From: Ignavibacteria bacterium
Lineage (GTDB): Bacteria; Bacteroidota; Ignavibacteria; Palsa-1295
Assembly (NCBI GenBank): GCA_013287605.1
Contig: JABDDM010000009.1
Location: forward strand, 1 to 59,368
DNA length: 59,368 nucleotides
Reading direction: 5' to 3'
Shown here: positions 1-10,114 of the stretch, one piece after another
Layout of the letters: each line of letters begins with the position of its first letter
How positions within the stretch are numbered: position 1 is the stretch's first letter
The notes under the pieces: model-generated
The model's input: only the letters and a program-made list of their open reading frames with translations
What the model was told of the DNA's origin: nothing
Databases searched by the model: none
Position numbers and translations under genes: made by a program

Positions 1-7
1 GGAGTTA

Positions 8-337
8 ATGAAATGGCAGCGAGAGCTGAGTGTGACGATCGTCATCTTTACGCAGGAGGTCAGAAAGAACATGCACGCGGGCTGGCTGGGTCGCGGTCCG
101 CTCGGAAAGCTGCAGGTGATGGCGGACTCCGTGGTAGTGCTACCGGATGATATCGAAGCAGAGGAAGAAGAAGAGTGGACAGAGGAAATGGAAGCTGTCG
201 CCGTCGAACCGGAAACCGCGGTTGAGCAACTTTGCGAAGCTGGGGAGGCTGTGTCGTCTGATAGTGCGGAGACTATTAGTTACCAGACCGCGATGCCGGC
301 CGTGGAAAGTGGGGCTACATACCACCTCCTCGATTGA
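8..337 (+). CDS. hypothetical protein, acidic C-terminus (start and frame uncertain, near window edge)
   Basis: ORF track; no recognisable family; alternative frames also open. Confidence 0.2.
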   Translation: MKWQRELSVTIVIFTQEVRKNMHAGWLGRGPLGKLQVMADSVVVLPDDIEAEEEEEWTEEMEAVAVEPETAVEQLCEAGEAVSSDSAETISYQTAMPAVESGATYHLLD

Positions 338-418
338 TGAATAAAGTTTTCACATGCTGGAATATTTGACGAAAAGAGGGGCATTCATCAGGGTTTGGTC
401 ACTGTAGTGATTCGGTGA

Positions 419-2206
419 TCAGCGTCTGAAGACTAATCTCACTTGAGGAGTTGGAGCTTTGGTCCAATCAGTGCTTTGGTAAGTATTCTCGGCGTGCGCA
501 TAATAACTCAGGGCGTTATGACGTTTATAAGCAATGGTGTCCGTTGCCAGCTTTGCAACATCTCCTCGTAATCCGTAACAGATTGAATCTTTTGAAAAGC
601 TGATTAAAAACAGATCGTGACAAGCAAGGGCACTGCTCTCATCGTCCTCTGAATAGTTTGAGCCGCCATATGTCTTCGGAAAATCCGTGGTGCTCTGATC
701 CCAATAGCTTTTGCCAATAGTCGACAAGCAAGTTTTCCCATCCGTGGATAGAATCGCAACGACTGAATACGAGTGGTCGCCCGTAGATATGATGTTGTCA
801 TATAGAGTGGACGTGTCCAGGCGAGTGGAATAACTGTAGCCAAGTGAGATGGTGTCGTTGTTGATATGTCCGACAAGACCAGCAGCATCCCGCATTGATA
901 AACTAAGGCCATTACCAGGAACTGGAACATATGTAAACGCCCAAGAATAGACGTTGTGACCAACAAACTCAATGGACATTGATGTCATCGAACCTATCAA
1001 ACTTCTGGAGAAGCCACTTTGGGCTGACACTCCAATGTGCGCGGTATCTGAAGCGACCGGCATATTCAGAACATCATCAATCAAAGTTAAGGAAACAACC
1101 TCCGAGCCTGTCCAATTGAAGATGAAGCTCGCTGTATCTCCAAACGTAGTTCGAACCACTTGTTGCGGATCGCCATCTGATTGCCATTGCCAATGATACG
1201 TATGCTTTGTGTCGAGCACAGGATGCTGAGCGGTAAATAGAATCGTTGATCCAGTGACGCATGAAGTTTGGCGCGGCGTCAGTTTGAGCGCGGATGGGTC
1301 AAGGGGCGATACGATTGCAGTGTCAGTCGCAGTAAAGAGTAAGTCTTTCGAAACCGCGTCCGTGACTCTACCGATAACCCTGTATCTGCCGGGATGCAGA
1401 TATGCATGGACTACACTATCCTGATCAATCGGCGCACTCGAAAAAGGTCCGTCACCAAAATCCCACGTCACGACAAAATGATGCTGAGCTTGAAGCGCCG
1501 AATGCCAGATCTTGAAGTGGACATCTTGAAGTGGAATTGCGATTCTTGGATTAATGGTGATGAACTGGAATGATGCACCTACGGCAACTACGTCCTCAGC
1601 AAACGAGACGACTCCGAGCTGCGCATCCTCGATCTGCACCTGAATCGGAAAAATCCCTTGCACGCGGAAAACAAAATTGATCGTGTCGATCCCAGTTTGT
1701 ACGATTACGGAGTCGCCGATCTTCCATGTGTACTTGTAGTTAGTGCTCGTAGAGAATGAGTCTGAGTGAACTTGAAATGTGTAGGCTGACCCGATCATCG
1801 CATGCAGATGAGAGGGTTTGATGGAAGAAGAAAACGCGTAAACGGTGAACGTACCTGTGTCTCGCGCAATCAACGCATGGGAGTATTTCGTATAGTGGAA
1901 TGCGGAAACGATATAGCCGTACTTGCCTGGACTCGAGAACGTCTTGCTGATCGTGTTTTTGGAATAGATCGTGTCGGTTCGATCGGAGAATTGCCAGATA
2001 AAGGCCTTATTCGTCGAATCGTCGGGGTAAACAGTCGCCGTAAAGAGAATGGGCTTATTGACATAACCGATCGACGGAGAGACGCTGAGCGGCGGAGGCT
2101 GACTCTGAGTTTCAGTTGGGCCGACAGAGTTCTGTTTGCAACCTGAGACTAACAGGAAAGCGATTAGAAGAGGCAATGAGCGGAAAGACAGCGACTTGGA
2201 CCTCAT
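419..2206 (-). CDS. PKD-domain-rich lipoprotein
   Basis: Signal peptide with lipobox (LLVSGCKQ); repeated PKD-like motifs (WQFSDRTDTIYS, VTWDFGDGPFSS...VVHAYLHPGRYRVIGRV). Confidence 0.75.
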   Translation of the reverse strand: MRSKSLSFRSLPLLIAFLLVSGCKQNSVGPTETQSQPPPLSVSPSIGYVNKPILFTATVYPDDSTNKAFIWQFSDRTDTIYSKNTISKTFSSPGKYGYIVSAFHYTKYSHALIARDTGTFTVYAFSSSIKPSHLHAMIGSAYTFQVHSDSFSTSTNYKYTWKIGDSVIVQTGIDTINFVFRVQGIFPIQVQIEDAQLGVVSFAEDVVAVGASFQFITINPRIAIPLQDVHFKIWHSALQAQHHFVVTWDFGDGPFSSAPIDQDSVVHAYLHPGRYRVIGRVTDAVSKDLLFTATDTAIVSPLDPSALKLTPRQTSCVTGSTILFTAQHPVLDTKHTYHWQWQSDGDPQQVVRTTFGDTASFIFNWTGSEVVSLTLIDDVLNMPVASDTAHIGVSAQSGFSRSLIGSMTSMSIEFVGHNVYSWAFTYVPVPGNGLSLSMRDAAGLVGHINNDTISLGYSYSTRLDTSTLYDNIISTGDHSYSVVAILSTDGKTCLSTIGKSYWDQSTTDFPKTYGGSNYSEDDESSALACHDLFLISFSKDSICYGLRGDVAKLATDTIAYKRHNALSYYAHAENTYQSTDWTKAPTPQVRLVFRR

Positions 2207-2273
2207 ATTGGTTCGTCAGAGGAGAATGTGCGACAAGAACGCACGAATCGGGCTGGGTTACAGCCCCCAATAT

Positions 2274-2305
2274 ACAAAAAGAAGCCCCGGCAACATTGCC
2301 GGGGC
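2274..2305 (-). terminator. Rho-independent terminator downstream of the OmpA-family gene (minus strand)
   Basis: GCCCCGGCAA/TTGCCGGGGC 10-bp stem followed on the minus strand by TTCTTTTTG. Confidence 0.75.
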
Positions 2306-2358
2306 CAGATACATCGTGCCAGATGTAATGCGCTATTGTTTCAGCTAACGCAACTTTG

Positions 2359-3642
2359 TTAGTTGGTGCATGAATGCAGGACCCTGACGGCGATGCGTCG
2401 GTTCTGAACTCGTGCTGCTTCAAGTCGTTCTGGTGAGCCGTTGGTCGGTTCGATAACTGCCGGGCGCGATGTGCCATAACCGACGGTGCTCGGGACCTTG
2501 TCAGGGCTGATACCCTGGCCAATGAGCCACGACTTAATCTTCGCTGCGCGGAGCTCTGATAGCTCTTGATTGCGCTGCGGTGTGCCTTCTTCGCTTGCGA
2601 AGCCCTGGATCTCAACCTTCAATGCGGGGCACTGGTTGACGAGATCTCTGATCTTGTACAGGTTGGCCTGATTGCCTGGAACAGCAGTGTTGAACTGATC
2701 CGTATTGACAATGAAGAGCGTGCCTGGGAAATTGTAAACTGTATTGACTTTCGGATTCATCATGTACACGGTGTCCGCTGCTTCACGGATGTAGATCGTG
2801 TCACTCTTGATGATTGTCGTCTGGTGAACATAGTTGGTCTGGTCGACCTGCGTTGTGACAGCTACAGCCGCCGCCGCATTCGGTGTCTTGTCAAGATCAG
2901 GTGCGAAGATGTAATAGGCGAATCCCATTCCGAACGTCATGAAAGCATCCTGTCTGAAATTATTCGGATCGGAATAATCATCTAACCAATCGGTACCTGT
3001 CAAGTGCAAAAGTACTTTGCCGTTGAATGTAACCTTGTCGGAAATATACAGTTCGTAGCCAACACCAACTTCACCACCAAGCACGTTCTTGGAATAAATT
3101 CCAGCCGCGTTATTCGGAAGTGGCTGAGCACTGTGAGCTGTTTTCGGCTCAAAATTCAAGGCTTCAATTCCTGCAATGAAATAAGGGACGAAGCTCTGTG
3201 AAGGAAAGACATTTGCCGAAAGCATCAATTCCCACCCGCCGACGCGAATGTTGCTCTGGTCGTCAAGCTTGGTGATGCCATCAGGGTAAAGGCCAGCATC
3301 GTAGTGCGCTTGTCCCGGACTCCCAAAGTATCCCGGATTCGCGTTTTTGTTAACGTCCGTAACGCTGTAATGAAGCACACCGCCATTATATGCGGCGTGG
3401 AGCGATAGCCAATCCAGGATATTCCAGCGAATGAACGCATCACCGGAAAATCCAAACTGGTTGTCACTAAAATTACCATAATATTTATTGCCGCCGCCAT
3501 CAAAGCCGAAAGCAATACGTCCAGCTACGCTTTGCGCACGCGAAGTGCTGAAGGCGCCTGCAAGAAGCAACACAAAAAGAGCTGTTGCAAAGGAAAAATG
3601 AACCCAACGCTTGTGCGTCTTCGGAGTATCGATAATCGTCAT
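2359..3642 (-). CDS. OmpA family outer membrane protein
   Basis: Signal peptide, beta-barrel-like N-terminus, C-terminal OmpA domain (VEIQGFASEEGTPQRNQELSELRAAKIKSWLIGQGI). Confidence 0.85.
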   Translation of the reverse strand: MTIIDTPKTHKRWVHFSFATALFVLLLAGAFSTSRAQSVAGRIAFGFDGGGNKYYGNFSDNQFGFSGDAFIRWNILDWLSLHAAYNGGVLHYSVTDVNKNANPGYFGSPGQAHYDAGLYPDGITKLDDQSNIRVGGWELMLSANVFPSQSFVPYFIAGIEALNFEPKTAHSAQPLPNNAAGIYSKNVLGGEVGVGYELYISDKVTFNGKVLLHLTGTDWLDDYSDPNNFRQDAFMTFGMGFAYYIFAPDLDKTPNAAAAVAVTTQVDQTNYVHQTTIIKSDTIYIREAADTVYMMNPKVNTVYNFPGTLFIVNTDQFNTAVPGNQANLYKIRDLVNQCPALKVEIQGFASEEGTPQRNQELSELRAAKIKSWLIGQGISPDKVPSTVGYGTSRPAVIEPTNGSPERLEAARVQNRRIAVRVLHSCTN

Positions 3643-3967
3643 AATGGTTGAATATAGATGCGTCGTGCACAGATGCGCATGCGCGAAAAGCTATCCCCAA
3701 CGTAGGAGATATTTATTAGCTGGAAAATGGCAGAAGGGACTTTAGAGGTGTTAGCTCGGGTCGATTCGACCCAACCAGGGTCTCATGTTTGGATGACTTG
3801 CAAAGGTCGAGCCAACACACACAGTTGATTTAAAATAGCTTCTGACATCTTAGCGATTGCGACATCCTCGCTCTCATCCATCCACACAAAAATAACCAGA
3901 GGTGCGATCCGAAATATTACACATCCTCAGAAAAAGGTTACACAATTCACGTATGACTGACGTGAAG

Positions 3968-4306
3968 TCAATCATAGCCGCTCTTAATGACCGTGAGGAT
4001 CATTTTGAAGCGCTCATTGGCTCGAATGAGATTGGAGCGATGGGCAGGGATGACAATACCTTGTCCGGATATCAGTTGGTGTGATATCCCGTCAATCAGG
4101 ATTTCTGCTTTGCCATCGATGATTTGAGCGAAAGTATCGAATGGAGACGTCCGTTCGGTTAAGCTTTCGCCAGTATCAAATGACATCACAGAAATGTTGC
4201 CAGTCGACTTTTTGATAATCGTCTTGCTGAGGACTGAATTGGGCACGTATTCGATGATTTCTACAATAATCAGGGCCTTTGCGACCTCTTGCTCTAAGGA
4301 TTCCAT
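3968..4306 (-). CDS. cupin domain-containing protein
   Basis: 112 aa; cupin-like DTFAQIIDGKAEILIDGISHQLISGQGIVIPAHRSNLIRA. Confidence 0.75.
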   Translation of the reverse strand: MESLEQEVAKALIIVEIIEYVPNSVLSKTIIKKSTGNISVMSFDTGESLTERTSPFDTFAQIIDGKAEILIDGISHQLISGQGIVIPAHRSNLIRANERFKMILTVIKSGYD

Positions 4307-4403
4307 TGCTGCGGTGCAATAAAAGGAACGACGAAAGAAACTGACATCGATGCTCGGCGAGAGGACAGCGGGGAGGCGAGGTCAATTGCGCTTTACTGCA
4401 TAA

Positions 4404-4622
4404 TTACTTTAAGCCGTGCTCGTTGATGGAAGTCAGAATTGCCTCGACCTGTCCCCTCATCATGTCGAGTTTGGCCTGAAGTTCAATCAATCGCTCATCG
4501 GGCAGGACTTGGGCGTTCGAGTCGTTCTCGACGCTGAATGAATCCTGATCTGTTTTTCCCACAATCCGTTGGAGAATGCCGTTGCGTCTGCTCCTGGATT
4601 TGTCGCCAGTAGTTGAAGCCAT
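4404..4622 (-). CDS. small hypothetical protein with possible C-terminal coiled coil
   Basis: 72-aa ORF lying between co-oriented genes; overlaps another ORF (4487..4702). Confidence 0.3.
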   Translation of the reverse strand: MASTTGDKSRSRRNGILQRIVGKTDQDSFSVENDSNAQVLPDERLIELQAKLDMMRGQVEAILTSINEHGLK

Positions 4623-4729
4623 GGACTTGTGCGTTTGCGTAGTTCACCCAGATCACAAATATCGGTAACCCGCTTTCTTGGATCGTTACGCTTTACACCC
4701 AATTTCTTACATGATTCACGGATTGCAAT

Positions 4730-5290
4730 TCAAAGCTCCTCAAGACCCTTCCGACGCTTATCTTTGAGCATCTTAAAGTGTGACGGTGTCAGCCCAGTTA
4801 CCTTCTTGAACTGATTCGAGAGATGTGCGACACTACTGTAATGAAGCTTGTAGGCAATCTCTGTCAACGTGAGTTCATCATAGACAAGCAATTCCTTGAC
4901 ACGTTCGATCTTGTGAGAGATGATAAAATGTTCGATCGTAGTGCCTTGCACTTCAGAAAATAAGTTGGAGAGATACGTATAATCGTACTTCAGCGTCTCA
5001 CTCAGATATTGCGAAAAATTAATTTTGAGCTGTTCGTCGGAGTAATGGATCAATTCAACAATTACATTTTTGATCTTCTCGATCAGCATGCTCTTGCTAT
5101 CGTTCATTAACTCCAGCCCAGACTTCCTGAGAGCTAAACTCAACCTGGCCCGCTTCTCCTCAGTGATGCCCTCAGGCAGGTCTACCTCGCCCAGGTCGAC
5201 TGACCCGTGGGGGATGCCCAGCCTCTCGAGCTCTGTCTTCACTACAAGCTTGCAGCGGAGGCTCACCATATACTTGATATAAACCTTCAT
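4730..5290 (-). CDS. AraC family transcriptional regulator (short N-domain)
   Basis: Start chosen at MKVYIKYMVSLRCKLVVKTELERLG; C-terminal AraC HTH (LTLTEIAYKLHYSSVAHLSNQFKKVTGLTPSHFK). Confidence 0.85.
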   Translation of the reverse strand: MKVYIKYMVSLRCKLVVKTELERLGIPHGSVDLGEVDLPEGITEEKRARLSLALRKSGLELMNDSKSMLIEKIKNVIVELIHYSDEQLKINFSQYLSETLKYDYTYLSNLFSEVQGTTIEHFIISHKIERVKELLVYDELTLTEIAYKLHYSSVAHLSNQFKKVTGLTPSHFKMLKDKRRKGLEEL

Positions 5291-5468
5291 TCCACAGTCA
5301 CATTCATAAACTCGATTCAACCTGATGCTGAGGAGGACTTTTAAAACGAATACATTGTAGATGCGTGCCAATCTGGAGGAAAAGTCGAGAATTCTTAATG
5401 GGCTATCAATAAATTCTCAAAATGCCATGAGTGGGCTCTTCAAAACTGCGGGTTTTGAGTTTGACAAG

Positions 5469-6134
5469 CTATCGGATCATCACAAATTTCTGAACGAGTC
5501 GATACGAGGAAGCGCTCATCTCGAGGATGTAGTCTCCCGCGGCAAGCGAAGCCGTCGGAAACAGATACTCATGGGTGCCTGACATCATCACTATTCGTTT
5601 GGTCATCATGATCCTTCCGAGCAGATCGCGAATCGTAAATGAGACTTCGCCTGCTTTCGGAAGTTCAAGCTCAATCCGAAGATTGCCTTCGACAGGCTGA
5701 TGCTCGATTCGAAGCGTAGGACTTCTGCTTGGGGCTTGTGCAACTTCCCGCGCCACGGTGTCATGAGCGGAACCATGCACCATAAGCCTCTCGCCCTGGC
5801 CGTTTTGGTATTGACTAACAACGATCGTATCAACTTCTGTCGATGCCGAATCTGCATAATACTCGATCGTAAAAACATACTGGCGTCCTTGCGCAAGCCC
5901 AATTGGCTGCTGTGGTGGCGAGAGGATGCGAATCCGTTTGGACGGGCCAAGATCTCGGAGCGAGCCTATCCAGACAAAATTGCCCGAATTGTTCGCAACG
6001 GTATCAACAAGGTAACGTGCCTGGCCAGTTTGTAGAGTACCGAAGTCTAGCACTGAAGGGGAGAATACAAACTGAGCTTGAGCATTGCTTACAAAGCAGA
6101 TTAGTACAGCGCTGAGAAGGAATTTGTATCGCAT
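5469..6134 (-). CDS. secreted protein with T9SS-type C-terminal sorting domain
   Basis: Signal peptide; C-terminal VSFTIRDLLGRIMMTKRIVMMSGTHEYLFPTASLAAGDYILEMSASSYRLVQKFVMIR. Confidence 0.7.
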   Translation of the reverse strand: MRYKFLLSAVLICFVSNAQAQFVFSPSVLDFGTLQTGQARYLVDTVANNSGNFVWIGSLRDLGPSKRIRILSPPQQPIGLAQGRQYVFTIEYYADSASTEVDTIVVSQYQNGQGERLMVHGSAHDTVAREVAQAPSRSPTLRIEHQPVEGNLRIELELPKAGEVSFTIRDLLGRIMMTKRIVMMSGTHEYLFPTASLAAGDYILEMSASSYRLVQKFVMIR

Positions 6135-6305
6135 GCTGGTTCAGGTCGAAGTCTCACTCAATTCGTTGTGTACCAGAAGTGAACATTATCAGGCTATCGA
6201 TGAATTCATCAGAGACCCTACCCCACTTAATTCTGCCAGAATAGAGGGTCGCGAAGATTGGCTCAACAATTGAAGTGAAACTAACTCAGCCGAAACTCCG
6301 TCAAA

Positions 6306-6608
6306 TTGGGGAGAGGTGTTGCGATGCGAACAATGATTAATAGACTCGGTAAGAATTTCGGCAAATCAGGATGGCGTAGCAGAAAAGCACGCGCAATCAT
6401 GATCGCCATGGCGTTAATGGGGCTCTTGGGTATCGGTCAACTGGTAGGGTTGGTTCGAAACAGGATGGAGAATGCGTTCTTCATTCAAACCCATCAATTG
6501 GTACAGCCTCATCAAGCGCCGAAGAAGGTGCCCCAGAAGAAGGTCAAACCATTTGGTGCACCGCAGGAGAGTCCGTGCTACCAATTGAAAGCGTGGGCTT
6601 ATAGTTAG
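6306..6608 (+). CDS. small hypothetical protein with one hydrophobic segment
   Basis: 100-aa ORF; MIAMALMGLLGIGQLVGLV hydrophobic stretch. Confidence 0.35.
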   Translation: MGRGVAMRTMINRLGKNFGKSGWRSRKARAIMIAMALMGLLGIGQLVGLVRNRMENAFFIQTHQLVQPHQAPKKVPQKKVKPFGAPQESPCYQLKAWAYS

Positions 6609-6690
6609 CCAACTTTTTTGGTTTGACATTCGGGTGGTGAAGAAGGGCTTGTAGTGGAGGCGATTTTTGTGTAAATTCGCAACTATGAAG

Positions 6691-7509
6691 CCTTCTTCTA
6701 CTTCCATTACTTCCTTTTCTTTTCTTCTCTTTGCAGTTCTGATCGCACTTTTCTCTGGCGATAATTCGGCTGCAAAAGCACAATCTGTCGTGTTTCGACG
6801 CATCACCTCGAGCATAAGCGACGATTCCCTCACGCTATCACGCAGGGAGGAAATTCGAGTTGAGCGTTTCCTGAAACGGGTTTACCCGACAGTATCCATG
6901 CAACACGTCGCTCGCAATCATGCCACACCAGCATTGCGAAAAGCAAGTTATGATGTGGTTCAATTGCGCGGGGTGCGCTACGCCTTAGTGGCGTATGTGG
7001 CTGAGTGGAACCAGCCTGACGCGCTGGTCCACGACATTGCAATTTATCGGTTCGGTGCGGATGGTCCGATACAGGTATGGCGGAGCCCAGCCTGGATCGC
7101 AAACTATTATGGACTGACATTCGAAACAGCCGCAACTCCTTCGCACATGTTGATCTTGTTCAAGGAAGGTGGGCTCGATCCTTCCGGATTTTCACTTTCA
7201 GGAGTGCTGTCGTTCCGCGAATCGGACCATGGTCTGGTACTTCACGATCTCACCCCCCGGCTTCCGTATCTCTATGCCGTAACTCATTTCCCGAGTCGCG
7301 CACTCTATGGAAAGAAAGTGGTGATGCAGCAAGGGGATCGTCACGAGATTATTCTCTCTGCGAGCGATGAAGAGTTTGTTGGAGGAGAGCTCCCCGCGGG
7401 TCCAACGAGCTATTGGCACTTCAATCCAAGAAGGGGCCGATTCGAAGGAATCAAGCCACGACAAATCGAGCCTGACTCAAGAACTACGATAAGCCTGAGG
7501 CAGCACTAA
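6691..7509 (+). CDS. hypothetical secreted protein
   Basis: ORF 6667..7509; start set to MKPSSTSITSFSFLLFAVLIALFSG with signal-peptide-like N-terminus. Confidence 0.65.
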   Translation, partial: PSSTSITSFSFLLFAVLIALFSGDNSAAKAQSVVFRRITSSISDDSLTLSRREEIRVERFLKRVYPTVSMQHVARNHATPALRKASYDVVQLRGVRYALVAYVAEWNQPDALVHDIAIYRFGADGPIQVWRSPAWIANYYGLTFETAATPSHMLILFKEGGLDPSGFSLSGVLSFRESDHGLVLHDLTPRLPYLYAVTHFPSRALYGKKVVMQQGDRHEIILSASDEEFVGGELPAGPTSYWHFNPRRGRFEGIKPRQIEPDSRTTISLRQH

Positions 7510-7513
7510 GTTG

Positions 7514-8458
7514 TCATTGGAGCACCTGCTCTACGATCGAGATACTCGCTCTTCCTCGAAGGGACGTGATCTCCGCTCGTGCGCCAAAGGGTAGCGTCCA
7601 TTGGCGACGCACATGACCAAAAGGAAGATTGGCAATTACCGGCGTGTTGAGCTTTCCAAAATAATCCTTGATGATCTCATCGATCGTGAGTGATGCGGCA
7701 TCCGGATCTGCTTCGCAGCCGTTGAACTGACCGAGGAGAATCGCTGAAGCCGACTCCAGCATTCCGATCGCTCGAAGTTGCGCGAAATAGCGATCGACGC
7801 GATAAGGCTTTTCATCAATGTCTTCAAACATCAACGCCTTGCCTTGTGCAGGCAGCATGTATGGAGTGCCGCAGATCGAAGAGAATACAGTCAGATTGCC
7901 GCCAATCAACCGCGCACTGATTGGCTCGAATTTCTTCTTTGCAAGTACAATGCCCTCACCTTCATCCATCGGAAACTCGCCGATTGGTATTGTGGATGTG
8001 AGCGCCCGCCAGAAGCAATTTTCGGCAAAGGGATCAAAGCCGTTCCAGATATCGACTCCTGGCATTGGTCCAAAAAACTGACTCGAAAGTCCTGAGCGTT
8101 TGTACAGTGCATGGAAGAGAGCGGTTGCATCTGAATAGCCAACGAGTATCTTTGGATGGGCTCGAACGAGATCGTAATCGATCTCGGGCAGCAACCTGAT
8201 CGAACCGTATCCACCGCGAATGAAGAAGATCGCTCGTATTTTCGGGTCGCGAAAAGCGGAGTGCAGATCATCCAGGCGCTGACGATCCGTACCGGCAAGA
8301 TATCCACGCCGTTCGAAAATGTGCTTACCAAGTGTAACGCGATAGCCCAGGGATTCAAAATACTGGACGGCTTTTGTTACACGCTCTTCCGCGATCGGCG
8401 CGCTGGCCGGCGCAATAAGGGACAACACATCGCCTGGCCGTAGCGCTTTTGCTTTCAT
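7514..8458 (-). CDS. LD-carboxypeptidase (peptidase family S66)
   Basis: LSLIAPASAP, FFIRGGYGSIRLLPEIDYDLVRAHPKILVGYSDATAL, LIGGNLTV. Confidence 0.9.
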   Translation of the reverse strand: MKAKALRPGDVLSLIAPASAPIAEERVTKAVQYFESLGYRVTLGKHIFERRGYLAGTDRQRLDDLHSAFRDPKIRAIFFIRGGYGSIRLLPEIDYDLVRAHPKILVGYSDATALFHALYKRSGLSSQFFGPMPGVDIWNGFDPFAENCFWRALTSTIPIGEFPMDEGEGIVLAKKKFEPISARLIGGNLTVFSSICGTPYMLPAQGKALMFEDIDEKPYRVDRYFAQLRAIGMLESASAILLGQFNGCEADPDAASLTIDEIIKDYFGKLNTPVIANLPFGHVRRQWTLPFGARAEITSLRGRASISIVEQVLQ

Positions 8459-8479
8459 CGAAAATCTAAATAAAAACTA

Positions 8480-10114
8480 GTGGCAGGTACGCAGATCTTT
8501 CTGGATGCATATTTTCGAACGCCTCCCAACTGGGAGCTGGATCTCGCTTCCATCGTCACCTCCAATGGCAAAATTACATACGTAGGCGATCGAAGGGGCG
8601 CGCTAGAGCATAATAGTAGTGTGGACGATGTCTTCGATATTAATCGTAGCGCTGTGTTCTATCCGGGATTTGTCGATGCCCACGCCCATATCTACGGTAC
8701 AGGAGAGCGCCACCTACGCCCTCGTCTTGAAGGACTAACTTCCGTGGGAGCCATCCAGAAGCAACTTCACACGCTGATCCAGCGCTCCTCCGATGATCAG
8801 TGGATTATCGCTCGTGGATGGGATCAACAGTTGTGGACTGAATCAAGAATGCCAGAGGCTAGCGATCTGGAAGTGTTTGGCAACACTCACCCGATTGCTC
8901 TCACCAGAATTGATGGTCACGCGCTTTGGTGCAATGCTCGGGCTATTGTACTTGCTGGGATAACTCGGGATACGCCCGATCCACCTGGCGGGAGCATCGG
9001 TCGGAACGAGTTCGGCGATCCTTCCGGAATGTTGCTCGACGAGGCCATGAAATTGGTTGAGCAACTCTTGCCCGGAGAAAGCGAAGAGGAGACCGAGCGT
9101 ATCTTGCGTGCCGGTCTTAATGTCTTCGCAGAACACGGCCACGCCACCGTGCACGATATGGGAGTTTCCGCTGAAGTTTGGGATACGCTTCAAGCGCTCT
9201 ATAAGAAGGAAGGCGATGATCTGCCCCAAGCCTGGGTCTTCCTTGACATGAACAAGCATACCGGGCGCGCACGATTCATCGAACTTGTGCATGCAGGCAG
9301 GATGCCGCACACGTCACATCCCAATTTACATTTTGCCGGAATAAAGATCTATCTCGATGGTGCTCTGGGCTCGCGAGGGGCGCAGTTATTCGAACAGTAT
9401 TCAGACGATCCGGGCAATCATGGGTTGCAGCTTAGCGAAGATCATGAGGTCGTGGAGCTCATGAAGCATGCTGCGACGTTTGGTCTGCAGATCGCCGTAC
9501 ATGCGATCGGGGACGCCGCAAATGCGCGAGCTCTCCACCTCTTCGAGCTGAGCGGTGCAGGACACAAAGGCGCCACACTTCGCATCGAACACGCGCAGAT
9601 CGTACGTCATTCTGATCTGAAGCGATTCGAGCATCTGGGAGTCCATACTGTAGTACAACCTGCGTTCTTTGAAAGCGATCGTGCCTGGGCTCCTGATCGT
9701 CTCGGTACCGATAGAATATCTGATGCATATCGCTGGGCATCGTTCGTTCGGCATAGTGTGAATCTGGTCGGCAGTTCCGATTCTCCGATCGAATTGCCGG
9801 ACGCGCTTCACGGTATGGAACTTCTTGTCCGAAGGTGCGGTGTGCACGACACTGAGCAGCTTTCCGTCACCGATGCGATGAATGCATACATGGTGAATGC
9901 GCACCGTATCACGCGGGAAGAATCGTCAAAAGGATTGATCGCAGAGGGGATGATTGCCGATCTGACATGCGTGCGCGAGCGGTCTGCTGCGGCAGTGGCA
10001 AAAGTTGTCGGAACGATGGTGTCAGGAAGATGGATATATTGCGCGGACGAACTGCGAGCGATGCACGTAGACCCGCAGGCCGATCCTCGGAAAACCGCAG
10101 TAAATTTGTCGTAA
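8480..10114 (+). CDS. amidohydrolase (YtcJ-like)
   Basis: GTG start; [49 protein letters not shown]. Confidence 0.9.
   Translation: MAGTQIFLDAYFRTPPNWELDLASIVTSNGKITYVGDRRGALEHNSSVDDVFDINRSAVFYPGFVDAHAHIYGTGERHLRPRLEGLTSVGAIQKQLHTLIQRSSDDQWIIARGWDQQLWTESRMPEASDLEVFGNTHPIALTRIDGHALWCNARAIVLAGITRDTPDPPGGSIGRNEFGDPSGMLLDEAMKLVEQLLPGESEEETERILRAGLNVFAEHGHATVHDMGVSAEVWDTLQALYKKEGDDLPQAWVFLDMNKHTGRARFIELVHAGRMPHTSHPNLHFAGIKIYLDGALGSRGAQLFEQYSDDPGNHGLQLSEDHEVVELMKHAATFGLQIAVHAIGDAANARALHLFELSGAGHKGATLRIEHAQIVRHSDLKRFEHLGVHTVVQPAFFESDRAWAPDRLGTDRISDAYRWASFVRHSVNLVGSSDSPIELPDALHGMELLVRRCGVHDTEQLSVTDAMNAYMVNAHRITREESSKGLIAEGMIADLTCVRERSAAAVAKVVGTMVSGRWIYCADELRAMHVDPQADPRKTAVNLS

Noticed and set aside
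1509-1536. 14-bp near-tandem repeat (ATCTTGAAGTGGA)
   Set aside because: Two imperfect copies inside coding sequence encoding non-repetitive residues; likely chance.
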